The position numbers and the translations under genes are program-made. Shown one piece after another: positions 24,472 to 32,901 of a stretch of 44,920 bases of DNA. The DNA comes from Chromobacterium piscinae (GTDB taxonomy: Bacteria; Pseudomonadota; Gammaproteobacteria; Burkholderiales; Chromobacteriaceae). Within the stretch, counting starts at the first letter, position 1; every line of letters starts with the position of its first letter. The notes under the pieces were generated by a model, which was not told the origin of the DNA, searched no databases, and was given only the letters and a program-made list of their open reading frames with translations. The stretch covers positions 1 through 44,920 of the forward strand of contig NZ_JAJOHV010000060.1 in assembly GCF_021129175.1 (NCBI RefSeq), given 5' to 3'.

Positions 24472-25019
24472 AGCGCTCACCTCCCCCTTCCCGTCTTTTC
24501 CGCCCACGCGGCTTCACCATGGTGGCGGCGCTGATGATGCTGATCGTGATCACCATCATCGGCATCGCGCTGATGCGCAGCAGCGGCCTGCTGGGCAAGC
24601 TGGCCGGCAACACCCGCGAGAAAGGCCGGGCCTTCGAAGCCGCCGAGGCAACGCTGCAATACGCGGAATGGTGGCTGAACCAGGGAGGCAACGCCGGCGC
24701 CGCCCCCAATTGCAGCAGCACCCAGACGCTGAGCGCGCTGCAAATCTGCAGCAACGCGATCGCCAATCCGACCACCAATGTACCGTGGACTACGGGCTAC
24801 ACCTACACACCGCCCTTCATGACAGCCTCGGCCAACGGCGGCAGCCAGACCTACTATCACGCGCCGCAGCTCTACATCCAGTACCTAGGGCTGAATGCAG
24901 CCGGCACCGGCGCCATCTATCAGCTCACTGCAATAGGCTACGGCGGCAACGCCGCATCCGTGGCCGTGCTGCAAAGCACCTACACGCTGTACTCGGGCAC
25001 CACGAATCTGGGGAAATGA
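24468..25019 (+). CDS. pilX: Type IV pilus assembly protein PilX
   Basis: A 183-residue PilX-family protein. A basic head (MKRSPPPSRLFRPRG) is followed by FTMVAALMMLIVITIIGIALMRSSGL and the EKGRAFEAAEATLQYAEWWL helix of PilX proteins. It lacks the +5 glutamate, as PilX often does. The start overlaps the pilW stop. Its own stop is three bases before the preferred pilY1 start. Confidence 0.87.
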   Translation: MKRSPPPSRLFRPRGFTMVAALMMLIVITIIGIALMRSSGLLGKLAGNTREKGRAFEAAEATLQYAEWWLNQGGNAGAAPNCSSTQTLSALQICSNAIANPTTNVPWTTGYTYTPPFMTASANGGSQTYYHAPQLYIQYLGLNAAGTGAIYQLTAIGYGGNAASVAVLQSTYTLYSGTTNLGK

Positions 25020-25021
25020 CT

Positions 25022-28000
25022 ATGCGATCCCATGCAACCCGCCTGCTCCCCCCGATCGCCATCCTCGCCGCCAGCCTATGGCCGCCAGCAGCGGGCGCGG
25101 TCACCGTCAGCGACAATTTCACCGGCGGCGGCGCGCAATTGAACTGGCTAGTGTTCGGCGGCGCCTGCATGACCGCCGGCACCGGCTCCGGCACCATCCC
25201 GGCCTGCGGCAGCAAGGATCCCAGCGGCAACACCCAGATCGGCGGCTATGGCGGCACACTGCCCGACACCAGCGGCAACGGCGCGCTGCGGCTGACCAAC
25301 AGCTCCGGCAGCCAGTCGGGCGCCATCGTCTACAACAGCCTGTTTCCATCCAGCAGCGGCCTGCAGGCCACCTTCACCAGTTACACCTATGACGGCGACT
25401 CCGGCGGCAGCGCGCGCGACGGCGCCGACGGCATGAGCTTCTTCCTGCTCACCGGCATTCCCAGCGCAGTCGGCTCCTTCGGCGGCAGCCTGGGCTACAG
25501 CTGCTCCAACGTGAACTCGCCTTACAACGGCATCATCGGCGGCTACCTGGGCCTGGGCATGGACGAGTACGGCAACTTCCCCAACGGCGGCTCCAGCAAC
25601 GACAACACCTCTAGCGGACCGGGCGCCAAACCGCAAAACATCTCGCTGCGCGGCGCCGGATCGGTGGCGTCCAGCCCGCTAGCCAGCCAGTTTGGGGGCA
25701 GCTTCAGCGCCTCCATGGTGCAAAGCGTCTGCAAGACCGGGAAATACGGCACCCAGAGCGTGATGAACTATCCGTTCATCAGCATTCCCGGCACCAGCAA
25801 CGGCGTCTACCAGCTGCCGTCCAATCAGCCCATGGCCAATGAATCCGCCACCAAACGCGGCCAAGCGGTGCCGATCAGCTACAAGCTGAAAATCACGCCG
25901 GCCAACCTGCTCAGCCTCTGGTACAGCTACAACAACGGCGCTTACGTGCCGGTGATCACCAACTACGACATCAACAACACCTCGGTCAGCGGCCCGCTGC
26001 CCAGTCAGATCACCTTCGGTTTCGCCGCGTCCACCGGCGCCAGCCGCAACGTGCACGAGATCAGCTGCTTCCAGGCCCAGCCCTTCACCCAGTCCGCCAG
26101 CTCCAGCGGTCTGAATAGCCAGCAAACCACCCTGATCCGCACCGGCACCCAACAATACGTGGCCAGCTACCACGCCGACAACTGGTGGGGTTCGCTCGCG
26201 TCCTACGCCCTGCAAGGCGACCCCAACACCGGCCAAGTCACAGTGGCCAGCACCGCCACTTGGGATGGCTCCTGCGTGCTGACCGGCGGCAGCTGCGCCA
26301 CCACCGGCGCCAGCAATATGAGCGCGCAGACCAGCCGCGCCATTCTCAGTTGGAACGGCAGCCAGGGCATCCCCTTCCAATGGGCGAATCTGACGTCCGC
26401 GCAGCAAACCGCGCTGAGCCCGGACGGCAACGGCTCGGCCCGGGTGTCCTACCTGCGCGGCGCGCGCGGCAACGAAGTGACCACGCTAGGCAGCGGTCTG
26501 TTCCGCGACCGCGACAGCGTGCTGGGCGATCTGATCAACAGCAGCCCGGTCTGGGCGGGTCCGCCGCAGAACAGTTATCCAGGCGCCTGGAGCGACAAGC
26601 TCTACCCGTCGGCCTCCCCGGCGGAAAACGCGACCGGCGCGCAATCCTATCCCAGCTATCAGAGCGCCAACGCCACCCGGACCAATATCGTCTACAACGG
26701 CGGCAACGACGGCATGCTGCACGGTTTCCGCACCGGAGCCAACGACAGCAACGGCAATTACGTGGCCACCAACAATGACGGCCAGGAAGTGCTCGCCTAC
26801 CTCCCGGCCGCGGTTCAGGCCAATACCGTCCAGTACGGCAGCCCCACCTATCCCCACCAATATTTCGTCGACGCCACCCCGGTCGCCGACGACCTGTTCT
26901 ACGGCAGCGGCTGGCACACCTGGCTGATCGGCGGCATCGGCGCGGGCGGCCAAGCGCTGTACATGCTGGATGTCAGCAATCCGGCCAACTTCGCCGAGAC
27001 CAGCGCCGCCAGCCTGGTGGTGACGGAAATCAACAGCGGCACGCTCAGCTGCGTTAACAAGGCCAGCTGCGGCAGCGACCTGGGTTACACCTTCGGCACG
27101 CCGGTGATCGCCCGCTTCCACAACGGCCAGTGGGGCGCGGTGTTCGGCAACGGCTACAACAGCGCCAACGGCCACGCCGTCATCTTCATCATGCTGGTGG
27201 GCAGCAACGGCGCGCCCAGCTACTACGAACTGGATACCGGCAGCGGCAGCGCCAACGACCCCTCGGGCGCCGGCGGCAAGAACGGCATCTACTACACCAC
27301 AGTCGCCGATCTGGACGGCGACAACGTCGCCGATTACATCTACGCCGGGGACTTGTTCGGCAATGTCTGGCGCTTCGACGTCACCGGCAACACGCCGGCC
27401 AGCTGGTCTGTATCGCAATTCGGCAAAGGCGCGGCCTCGCCGCTGTTCACCACCCTGTATACCTATTGCACCAGCGCGCAGATCAGCGCCGGCAGCTGCA
27501 CCCCCAGCCTGCAGCCGATCACCAGCAAGCTTCTGGTGACCGCCATTCCCACTGGCGGCGCCAGCCCGAGAGTGCTGGTATCTTTCGGCACCGGCCAAAA
27601 AATTCCCTTCACCACCAACTCCGCCGACGTTTACGCCGGCGGCACCCAGAGCCTGTACGGCGTCTGGGACTGGGACATGTCGGGCTGGAACACGCTGACC
27701 GGACAATCCGCCTACTATAGCCAGGCTGCGCCCACCGGCGGGCTGATCGTGCGCCCGAGCAACCTCACCGCCCAGACCGTCGCCGCGTCCTACAGCTCGA
27801 CGCTGGGCACGGTGCAAGGCTACCGCGCACTGTCCAGCAACACCGTCTGCTGGCAAGGCGGCGGCGCCTGCAGCCCAAGCACCAGCAACACCAGCTATGG
27901 CTGGCTGCTCAATCTGCCCGGCAGCGGCGAACAGGTAATCTATAACCCGGTCAGCCAGCTGGGCACCTTCACCGTCAACACCACCATTCCACCCAACAGC

Positions 28001-28303
28001 AATCCGTCGTCGTGCTCGGTATCGTCCGCCACCGGCTTCACCATGTCGCTGAACCCCAAGACCGGCGGCGCAACCGCGCGCTCCTATTACGCCAACGACG
28101 CCGGCAACTTCAGCGGCATCAGCGGCAGCGTGATCAACGGCATCGCGGTGAACATGGCCGGCTCGCCCAGCGTGGTGCGCGCCCTGGGCAATTATTTCGC
28201 GATCGGCAGCAGCATCAGCGGCGGGCCGGTCGCCACGCCGCCTCAACTCAACCCGGCCGCCTTCGACCTGCACGCCAGGCTGAACTGGATCGAGCTGCGC
28301 TAA
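25022..28303 (+). CDS. pilY1: PilY1-type pilus tip adhesin with lectin-like N-terminus
   Basis: A 1093-residue secreted protein with a signal peptide of about 27 residues (ending PPAAGA). The C-terminal half (about 530-1050) is the PilY1 beta-propeller, with the calcium loop DLDGDNVAD at 763-771 followed by YIYAGDLFGNVWRFDV. The N-terminal region (about 28-350) does not look like the von Willebrand A domain of Pseudomonas PilY1. Motifs DGADGMSFFLL (133-143), GYLGLGMDEYGNF (D181) and ITFGFAASTGASRNVHEI follow the L-type lectin pattern. The protein would sit at the pilus tip, aid assembly and bind surfaces. ATG 25022 (GGGGA eight bases upstream) is preferred over 25016, which overlaps pilX. Confidence 0.9.
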   Translation: MRSHATRLLPPIAILAASLWPPAAGAVTVSDNFTGGGAQLNWLVFGGACMTAGTGSGTIPACGSKDPSGNTQIGGYGGTLPDTSGNGALRLTNSSGSQSGAIVYNSLFPSSSGLQATFTSYTYDGDSGGSARDGADGMSFFLLTGIPSAVGSFGGSLGYSCSNVNSPYNGIIGGYLGLGMDEYGNFPNGGSSNDNTSSGPGAKPQNISLRGAGSVASSPLASQFGGSFSASMVQSVCKTGKYGTQSVMNYPFISIPGTSNGVYQLPSNQPMANESATKRGQAVPISYKLKITPANLLSLWYSYNNGAYVPVITNYDINNTSVSGPLPSQITFGFAASTGASRNVHEISCFQAQPFTQSASSSGLNSQQTTLIRTGTQQYVASYHADNWWGSLASYALQGDPNTGQVTVASTATWDGSCVLTGGSCATTGASNMSAQTSRAILSWNGSQGIPFQWANLTSAQQTALSPDGNGSARVSYLRGARGNEVTTLGSGLFRDRDSVLGDLINSSPVWAGPPQNSYPGAWSDKLYPSASPAENATGAQSYPSYQSANATRTNIVYNGGNDGMLHGFRTGANDSNGNYVATNNDGQEVLAYLPAAVQANTVQYGSPTYPHQYFVDATPVADDLFYGSGWHTWLIGGIGAGGQALYMLDVSNPANFAETSAASLVVTEINSGTLSCVNKASCGSDLGYTFGTPVIARFHNGQWGAVFGNGYNSANGHAVIFIMLVGSNGAPSYYELDTGSGSANDPSGAGGKNGIYYTTVADLDGDNVADYIYAGDLFGNVWRFDVTGNTPASWSVSQFGKGAASPLFTTLYTYCTSAQISAGSCTPSLQPITSKLLVTAIPTGGASPRVLVSFGTGQKIPFTTNSADVYAGGTQSLYGVWDWDMSGWNTLTGQSAYYSQAAPTGGLIVRPSNLTAQTVAASYSSTLGTVQGYRALSSNTVCWQGGGACSPSTSNTSYGWLLNLPGSGEQVIYNPVSQLGTFTVNTTIPPNSNPSSCSVSSATGFTMSLNPKTGGATARSYYANDAGNFSGISGSVINGIAVNMAGSPSVVRALGNYFAIGSSISGGPVATPPQLNPAAFDLHARLNWIELR

Positions 28304-28322
28304 GCTAACAAGAGACAAAACC

Positions 28323-28757
28323 ATGCAAAAGAAGCCCGAAGGATTTTCCCTGCTGGAACTGGTAATCGCGCTGGCGGTACTGGCCCTGCTGGTTTCCATC
28401 GCCCTGCCCTCCTACCGCAACTTCATGATGCAATCCAACCGCACCGCGGCCAAAACCGCGCTGCAGGACCTGGCCAGCCGCGAGGAAAGCTATTTTTCCA
28501 CCAACAACAACTACGCCAGCCAGCTGTCCACTCTGGGCTACGCCAGCGGCGCGGTCTACGCGCCGGGCAACGGCAACAATCTGTATGCGCTCTCCATCGC
28601 CAGCGCCACGGCCAGCACCTTCGTGCTGAACGCCGCGCCCCAAGGCAGCCAGGCCCAGGATAGCTGCCAGACCTACCAGTTGGACAATCTGGGCAACCAG
28701 AGCAATATCGCCAACAATGCCAGCGGAACCACCCTGAGCGTCAGCGGCTGCTGGTGA
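28323..28757 (+). CDS. pilE: Type IV minor pilin PilE
   Basis: A 144-residue prepilin. MQKKPEG precedes FSLLELVIALAVLALLVSIALPSYRNF with Gly at -1 and Glu at +5. The mature part is that of a small PilE minor pilin (AAKTALQDLASREESYFSTNNNYA...), ending with two cysteines (DSCQTY and SGCW) that would form the D-loop disulfide. It ends the fimT-pilE operon, 19 nt after pilY1. It is short compared with major pilins. Confidence 0.88.
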   Translation: MQKKPEGFSLLELVIALAVLALLVSIALPSYRNFMMQSNRTAAKTALQDLASREESYFSTNNNYASQLSTLGYASGAVYAPGNGNNLYALSIASATASTFVLNAAPQGSQAQDSCQTYQLDNLGNQSNIANNASGTTLSVSGCW

Positions 28758-28763
28758 CCGGCA

Positions 28764-28792
28764 AAGCAAAACGGCGCCCGATGGACGCCGTT
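28764..28792 (-). terminator. Terminator of the acyl-CoA-binding protein gene
   Basis: AACGGCG (28770-28776) pairs with CGCCGTT (28786-28792). On the minus strand the hairpin runs into TTTTGCTTT. It may also slow plus-strand transcription from the pilin operon. Confidence 0.65.
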
Positions 28793-28818
28793 CGGCTTGA
28801 TGGAGAACAGGCTCCGGC

Positions 28819-29079
28819 TCAGTCGGCCAGCAGCTTGTTCACCACGTCTACGTATTCCTGCATGGCCGCGGCGCCATCCTTGCCCTTCAGCTTTTCCCAG
28901 GCGTCGAACTTGGCGCGGTTGATGAAGTCCATCATGCCCGGACGCTCGCCGGCGGCGTCGCCTTCGGTCGCCTGCTTGAACAGCGCGTACAATTGCAACA
29001 GGGTCTGGTTGTCCGGACGCTCGGACAAGGTCTTGACGTCGGCCTGGGCCTGAGTGAAGAGAGTCTGCAGATCAGACAT
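28819..29079 (-). CDS. Acyl-CoA-binding protein
   Basis: An 86-residue four-helix protein of the ACBP family. LYALFKQATEGD and the later INRAKFDAWEKLKG hold the tyrosine and lysines that contact the CoA 3'-phosphate and acyl chain. It binds medium- to long-chain acyl-CoA in the cytoplasm and acts as a carrier or buffer. The length matches the family exactly from the ATG at 29079, which has AGGA seven bases upstream. Upstream frame extension is not needed. Confidence 0.93.
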   Translation of the reverse strand: MSDLQTLFTQAQADVKTLSERPDNQTLLQLYALFKQATEGDAAGERPGMMDFINRAKFDAWEKLKGKDGAAAMQEYVDVVNKLLAD

Positions 29080-29180
29080 GGCGTTTCCTTTGTCGATTGC
29101 CGGGACGGTTGGCTCCGTCCCTGGCGGTGTTAGCCCTCCGGCATGCGCCGGAACGGGGGACAATGTAGCATGAAGCGGAC

Positions 29181-29756
29181 TCAATGCGACAGTGGCGGCG
29201 GCGCATCCGCCTGCGGCTCTATCCGTATCCGCTTGTAGCTTTTCACCGCCCGCCCGTCCTTGCGCGCGGGTTGGTAATCCGCGCCGCGGAAAACCGGAGC
29301 GATGGCGTCGGCCAGCTTGGCGTCCACCTCGCCCTCGAAACGCACCGCATCCACCCTGCCGCCGGCGCCGATGAACACCAGCACCTCGACCGGCTGCGAC
29401 GGGCCGTTCAATGCCACGTCAGGCAGCGCGATGCGGCCGCGCTCCTGCGCCAGCTGATCCAGCTCCCGCGCCGGATAATAGATGTCGGCGCCCAGACGCA
29501 GCCTGTCGTCGCCGATGTCCTCCGGCGCCATATCGTCCGCGTCCGGCTTGGGCGCGTCAGCCAACGGCGGCGCGATCGGCGGCGGCTCGGCGGCGGCGGG
29601 CGCGGGCTCTCCCCGCAGCCTCACCCGCATCGCCTCATGCCAGGAAGCCCATTGCCCAGGCCTCAGCGGCAGCCACAGCAGGGCCGCGTGGACGAGCAGG
29701 GATAGCCACAGCGCCAGCAGCAACCGTTCCGTCGTATTCCAACGCCGCATCTTCAT
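29181..29756 (-). CDS. TonB-like membrane-anchored protein
   Basis: A 191-residue protein with an N-terminal transmembrane helix (about 10-32), a proline/alanine-rich acidic linker (about 45-80) and a C-terminal part resembling the TonB C-terminal domain. In that part PVEVLVFIGAGGRVDAVRFEG leads to FRGADYQPARKDGRAVKSYKRIRIE. The layout suggests energy or force transfer across the periplasm, but no ExbBD genes are near and it is short for TonB. The start is uncertain: ATG 29756 is chosen, ATG 29750 or 29780 is possible. The last of these sits just past the dsbC terminator. Confidence 0.65.
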   Translation of the reverse strand: MKMRRWNTTERLLLALWLSLLVHAALLWLPLRPGQWASWHEAMRVRLRGEPAPAAAEPPPIAPPLADAPKPDADDMAPEDIGDDRLRLGADIYYPARELDQLAQERGRIALPDVALNGPSQPVEVLVFIGAGGRVDAVRFEGEVDAKLADAIAPVFRGADYQPARKDGRAVKSYKRIRIEPQADAPPPLSH

Positions 29757-29781
29757 GCCTGTTTCGCGCCTCTCCGCCATG

Positions 29782-29810
29782 AAAAACGGGACCGGCGAAA
29801 CCGGTCCCGT
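29782..29810 (-). terminator. Rho-independent terminator after dsbC
   Basis: On the minus strand ACGGGACCGG pairs perfectly with CCGGTCCCGT (29810-29801 with 29795-29786) over a five-base loop and runs into TTTTTC, ten bases after the dsbC stop. Confidence 0.93.
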
Positions 29811-29819
29811 CTTGCTGGC

Positions 29820-30551
29820 TTACTTGGCGTTCAGCAGCTGTTCGATGTCGTCGCCGCCGATGGCGCCCGGCACCATGCGGCCATTGGCGAACACCAGCGC
29901 CGGCGTGCCGGTGATGCCCATCTTCTCGCCCAACGCCTGAATCTTCTCCAGCGGCGTGTCGCAGTTGTCCGGGCCGGTCAGCGGCTTGCCGTCGCGCATG
30001 AAGGCGGTCCAGGCGGCGGCCTTGTCGGCTGAGCACCAGATCTGCTTGGACTTGCGCATCGCATCCGGGTGCAGTTGGGTCAGCGGATAGAGGAAGGTGT
30101 AAATGGTGACGTTGTCGATGTCCTTCAGGCTCTCGCGCTCCAGCTTCTTGCAGAACGGGCAATCCGGGTCGGTGAACACCGCCATCTTGCGCTCGCCCTT
30201 GCCCCGCACGTCTTTGAAGGCGTATTGGAACGGCAGCGCGTTGAAGTCCACCTTGGACAAATCGGCCATCTTCTTCTCGGTCAGGCTTTCCTTGCTCTTG
30301 GTGTCGATCAGGTCGCCGACGAACAGATAGCTGGCGTCGCTATTGACGTACACCACCTGGCGGCCGTCCACCACCAGCTCGTAGATGCCCTTGACCGGGG
30401 TGGCGCTGACGCTCTTCACCTGCTTGCCGGGGAAGTGGCCGAGGAAGGCCTTCTTCACGTCTTCGACATTGCCGCCGGCGGCCTGGGAGCAGGCGGCCAG
30501 CGACATCAGCATCGCGCTGGACAGGGCCAGCGTTTTCATTCTCTTGTTCAT
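29820..30551 (-). CDS. dsbC: Thiol:disulfide interchange protein DsbC
   Basis: A 243-residue periplasmic disulfide isomerase. An N-terminal dimerisation domain (about 28-95) precedes a thioredoxin domain with CPFC (131-134) and the cis-proline in TGTPALVF. A further cysteine pair (IWC and DNC) matches the structural disulfide of DsbC. The signal region ends LMSLAAC, with C21 in a good lipobox, so the protein may be a lipoprotein rather than soluble. ATG 30551 has AGGA ten bases upstream. It is followed by its own terminator. Confidence 0.93.
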   Translation of the reverse strand: MNKRMKTLALSSAMLMSLAACSQAAGGNVEDVKKAFLGHFPGKQVKSVSATPVKGIYELVVDGRQVVYVNSDASYLFVGDLIDTKSKESLTEKKMADLSKVDFNALPFQYAFKDVRGKGERKMAVFTDPDCPFCKKLERESLKDIDNVTIYTFLYPLTQLHPDAMRKSKQIWCSADKAAAWTAFMRDGKPLTGPDNCDTPLEKIQALGEKMGITGTPALVFANGRMVPGAIGGDDIEQLLNAK

Positions 30552-30571
30552 CGATCAGGGGTCCTTTGGGA

Positions 30572-31723
30572 TCAGTATCCAATCGCCTGTCTGGCGAACT
30601 GCCGTTTCAGCGGAGTCAGGCAGTTGGTCAAAGACAGGCCGGTATTGCGCAGCCATGGCAGACCGGGCAGTTTCGCATGGAATAGCCGGTACAAGCCATC
30701 GCAGCCGAATTGCATGGCGGCCACCGCCTCGCGGCGCTGGCGCTGATAGCGGCGCAGCAGCATCCAGTCGCCGCAATCGGGCGCGGCGTCCAGCAGTCCC
30801 GCCAGTTGCGCGGCGTCCTGGAAGCCCAGGTTGACGCCCTGCCCGGCCAGCGGATGGACGGTGTGGGCGGCGTCGCCTATCAGCGCCACCCGCTCGGCCG
30901 CCACCGCCTCCGGCTGGATCAGCCGCAAAGGGAAGGCCGCCGCCGCAGTCAGAGTGGCAAACGCGCCCAGCTGCCGCCCGCCAGCCTCGGCCACCCGCGC
31001 GGCCAGTTCCTCCGGCGACAGCTGCAGCAGCGACTGCGGATCAGGAGTGGACCAGACCATCGATATTCGGTTCCCGGCCATCGGCAGCCAGGCAAGAATG
31101 CTGTCGCCGAAGAACCATTGCCGCGCGATGCCCTGATGCGGCAGCTCGCAGGTGAAATTGGCGACCACGCCGCTCTGGCCGTAGGGTTTGACGCTGGCCT
31201 GCAGGTCCAGCTGGCTCCTCACCCAAGAGTTGGCGCCGTCGGCCCCCACCAGCAGCTCGGCCGCCAGTTCGCGGCCGTCTTCCAACATCAGCCGGGCTTC
31301 GCCCGGCGTCGTGGCCAGCGTCTTGGCGCGCGCGCCGGTGATCAGCTCCGCGCCGCTATCGCGCAGCTGGGCCCACAGCGAGGCCAGCAGCCAGCGGTTC
31401 TCCACGATCCAGGCCAGCGCGTCGGCATCGGCGTCGCGGGCGGAGAAGGAAATCCGCCCGCCTGCGTCGCCTCGCACGTCCATTGACGCGATGGTGCCGA
31501 TCCGCGCCATGTCCGGCCAGGCGCCCATGCCCTCCAGGAAACGCCGGTTGGCCGGGCTGACCGCGTAAATGCGCGCGTCCCACCCTTGCTCCAGATCATC
31601 GACCGCCGGCTCCCCGGCCTCCAGCAACGCCACTCGTTTGCCGGCGCGCGCCAGCGCAAGCGCCAGGCTGGCGCCGACCAGGCCGCCGCCGACGATGACC
31701 GCTCGATATTTGTCGTAACGCAT
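30572..31723 (-). CDS. ubiI: UbiH/UbiF/VisC family FAD hydroxylase (ubiquinone biosynthesis)
   Basis: A 383-residue flavoprotein monooxygenase. GGGLVGASLALALARAG near 11-27 binds the FAD ADP part, GADGANSWVR is the DG motif, and ALIGDAAHTVHPLAGQGVNLGFQDA is the GD motif of the family. It would hydroxylate a ring position of a ubiquinone precursor. The order pepP-ubiH-this gene matches E. coli pepP-ubiH-ubiI(visC), hence the symbol. UbiF and UbiM remain alternatives. It starts three bases after the ubiH stop, with GGGGA upstream of the ATG. Confidence 0.85.
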   Translation of the reverse strand: MRYDKYRAVIVGGGLVGASLALALARAGKRVALLEAGEPAVDDLEQGWDARIYAVSPANRRFLEGMGAWPDMARIGTIASMDVRGDAGGRISFSARDADADALAWIVENRWLLASLWAQLRDSGAELITGARAKTLATTPGEARLMLEDGRELAAELLVGADGANSWVRSQLDLQASVKPYGQSGVVANFTCELPHQGIARQWFFGDSILAWLPMAGNRISMVWSTPDPQSLLQLSPEELAARVAEAGGRQLGAFATLTAAAAFPLRLIQPEAVAAERVALIGDAAHTVHPLAGQGVNLGFQDAAQLAGLLDAAPDCGDWMLLRRYQRQRREAVAAMQFGCDGLYRLFHAKLPGLPWLRNTGLSLTNCLTPLKRQFARQAIGY

Positions 31724-31726
31724 CGC

Positions 31727-32896
31727 TTATCCCCGCACGCCGAATACAAGATGGCCGGCGAATTTGCGCCGCAAAGCCGGCAGCGTGTCCAGCGCCGTCA
31801 TGCCGACGCCGCGCAGGCGATTCATCAACGGATGGTGGCCGTCGAACAGCTTGATCAGGCCATGGGTGAAGCCGACCACCGCGCGGCTGTCCAGCTTGCG
31901 CGAAGCGGCATAGCGTTTCAGCGCACGCGCGTCGCCGGCATCGGCCGCGCCCTCCAGCGCGTCGGCCAGGCCGACCGCGTCGCGCAGGCCCAGATTCAGG
32001 CCCTGGGCCGCCACCGGGTGCATGGTCTGGGCGGCGTTGCCGATCAGCGCCACCCGGCCGCTCGCCACCTGGCTGGCCTGGCGCAGCGCCAACGGGAAGG
32101 TGGCACGCGGCCCGACCGACAGTATCCGGCCCTGGCGCTCGCCGAAGGCCTGCTGCAGCTCGCCGCGCAGCACCGCTTCGTCGGCGGCGGCCAGCCGCTC
32201 GGCGTCGGCCTGGCTGCGGGTCCATACCAGCATGTAGCGCTCGCCATGCGGCAGCAGCGCGAACGGGCCGTCATGGGCGAAGCGCTCGTAAGCCACGCCC
32301 TGGGGCGGCAGCTCGGTCTCCACCTCGGCCAGCACCGCGCACTGATGATAATCGTGGGTCAGCCGGCGGATGCCCGGCAGCATTTCCGCCAGCGCGCCGC
32401 CCTCGGCCAGCACCAGCAAGCTTCCGGTCAATAGCAAGCGGCCGTCCGCCGTCTCCACCTCGGCGCACGCATACTGGCTCAGGCTCTTCACCGCCGTCAC
32501 CCGGCATTGCCACCTCACCTGCACGCCGGCCAGCTCCAGCGCGCCGCCGAGCCCGGCGACCAGCGCTGGGTAGTCGACCACCGCGCCCAGATGCGGCAGA
32601 TCCAGGTCTTCCCGATCCAGCCGAGTGCGGCCGCAGCTGCCCTGTTGCGACACGTGGACGGTGTCTATCGCCGTCGCCGGCAAATCGGCCGGCCAGGCGC
32701 CGGCCTCCTCCAGCAGGCGGCGGCTGTGCCAGGACAGCGCCAGCGCGCGGGCGTCGCGCACCTCGGCGTCTTTCGCCCTCGCCTCCAGCAGCATCACGCT
32801 GCGCCCCTGCCGCGCCAGCCTCAAGGCGGCCAGCGCGCCCACCGGGCCGCCGCCGACGATCAGGACGTCGGCGTGTTCGCTCATTCTTTCATTCAT
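31727..32896 (-). CDS. ubiH: 2-octaprenyl-6-methoxyphenol hydroxylase
   Basis: A 389-residue FAD monooxygenase of ubiquinone synthesis. VLIVGGGPVGALAALRLARQG near 11-31 is the dinucleotide fold. ALIGNAAQTMHPVAAQGLNLGLRDA has Asn in place of the usual GD aspartate, as is typical of UbiH proper. The central DG motif is also degenerate (LAEGGALAEML). ATG 32896 has GGGAG eight bases upstream; the frame extends further upstream inside pepP and is not used. It is five bases after pepP and is part of a pepP-ubiH-ubiI operon. Confidence 0.88.
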   Translation of the reverse strand: MNERMSEHADVLIVGGGPVGALAALRLARQGRSVMLLEARAKDAEVRDARALALSWHSRRLLEEAGAWPADLPATAIDTVHVSQQGSCGRTRLDREDLDLPHLGAVVDYPALVAGLGGALELAGVQVRWQCRVTAVKSLSQYACAEVETADGRLLLTGSLLVLAEGGALAEMLPGIRRLTHDYHQCAVLAEVETELPPQGVAYERFAHDGPFALLPHGERYMLVWTRSQADAERLAAADEAVLRGELQQAFGERQGRILSVGPRATFPLALRQASQVASGRVALIGNAAQTMHPVAAQGLNLGLRDAVGLADALEGAADAGDARALKRYAASRKLDSRAVVGFTHGLIKLFDGHHPLMNRLRGVGMTALDTLPALRRKFAGHLVFGVRG

Positions 32897-32901
32897 CGGT
32901 C

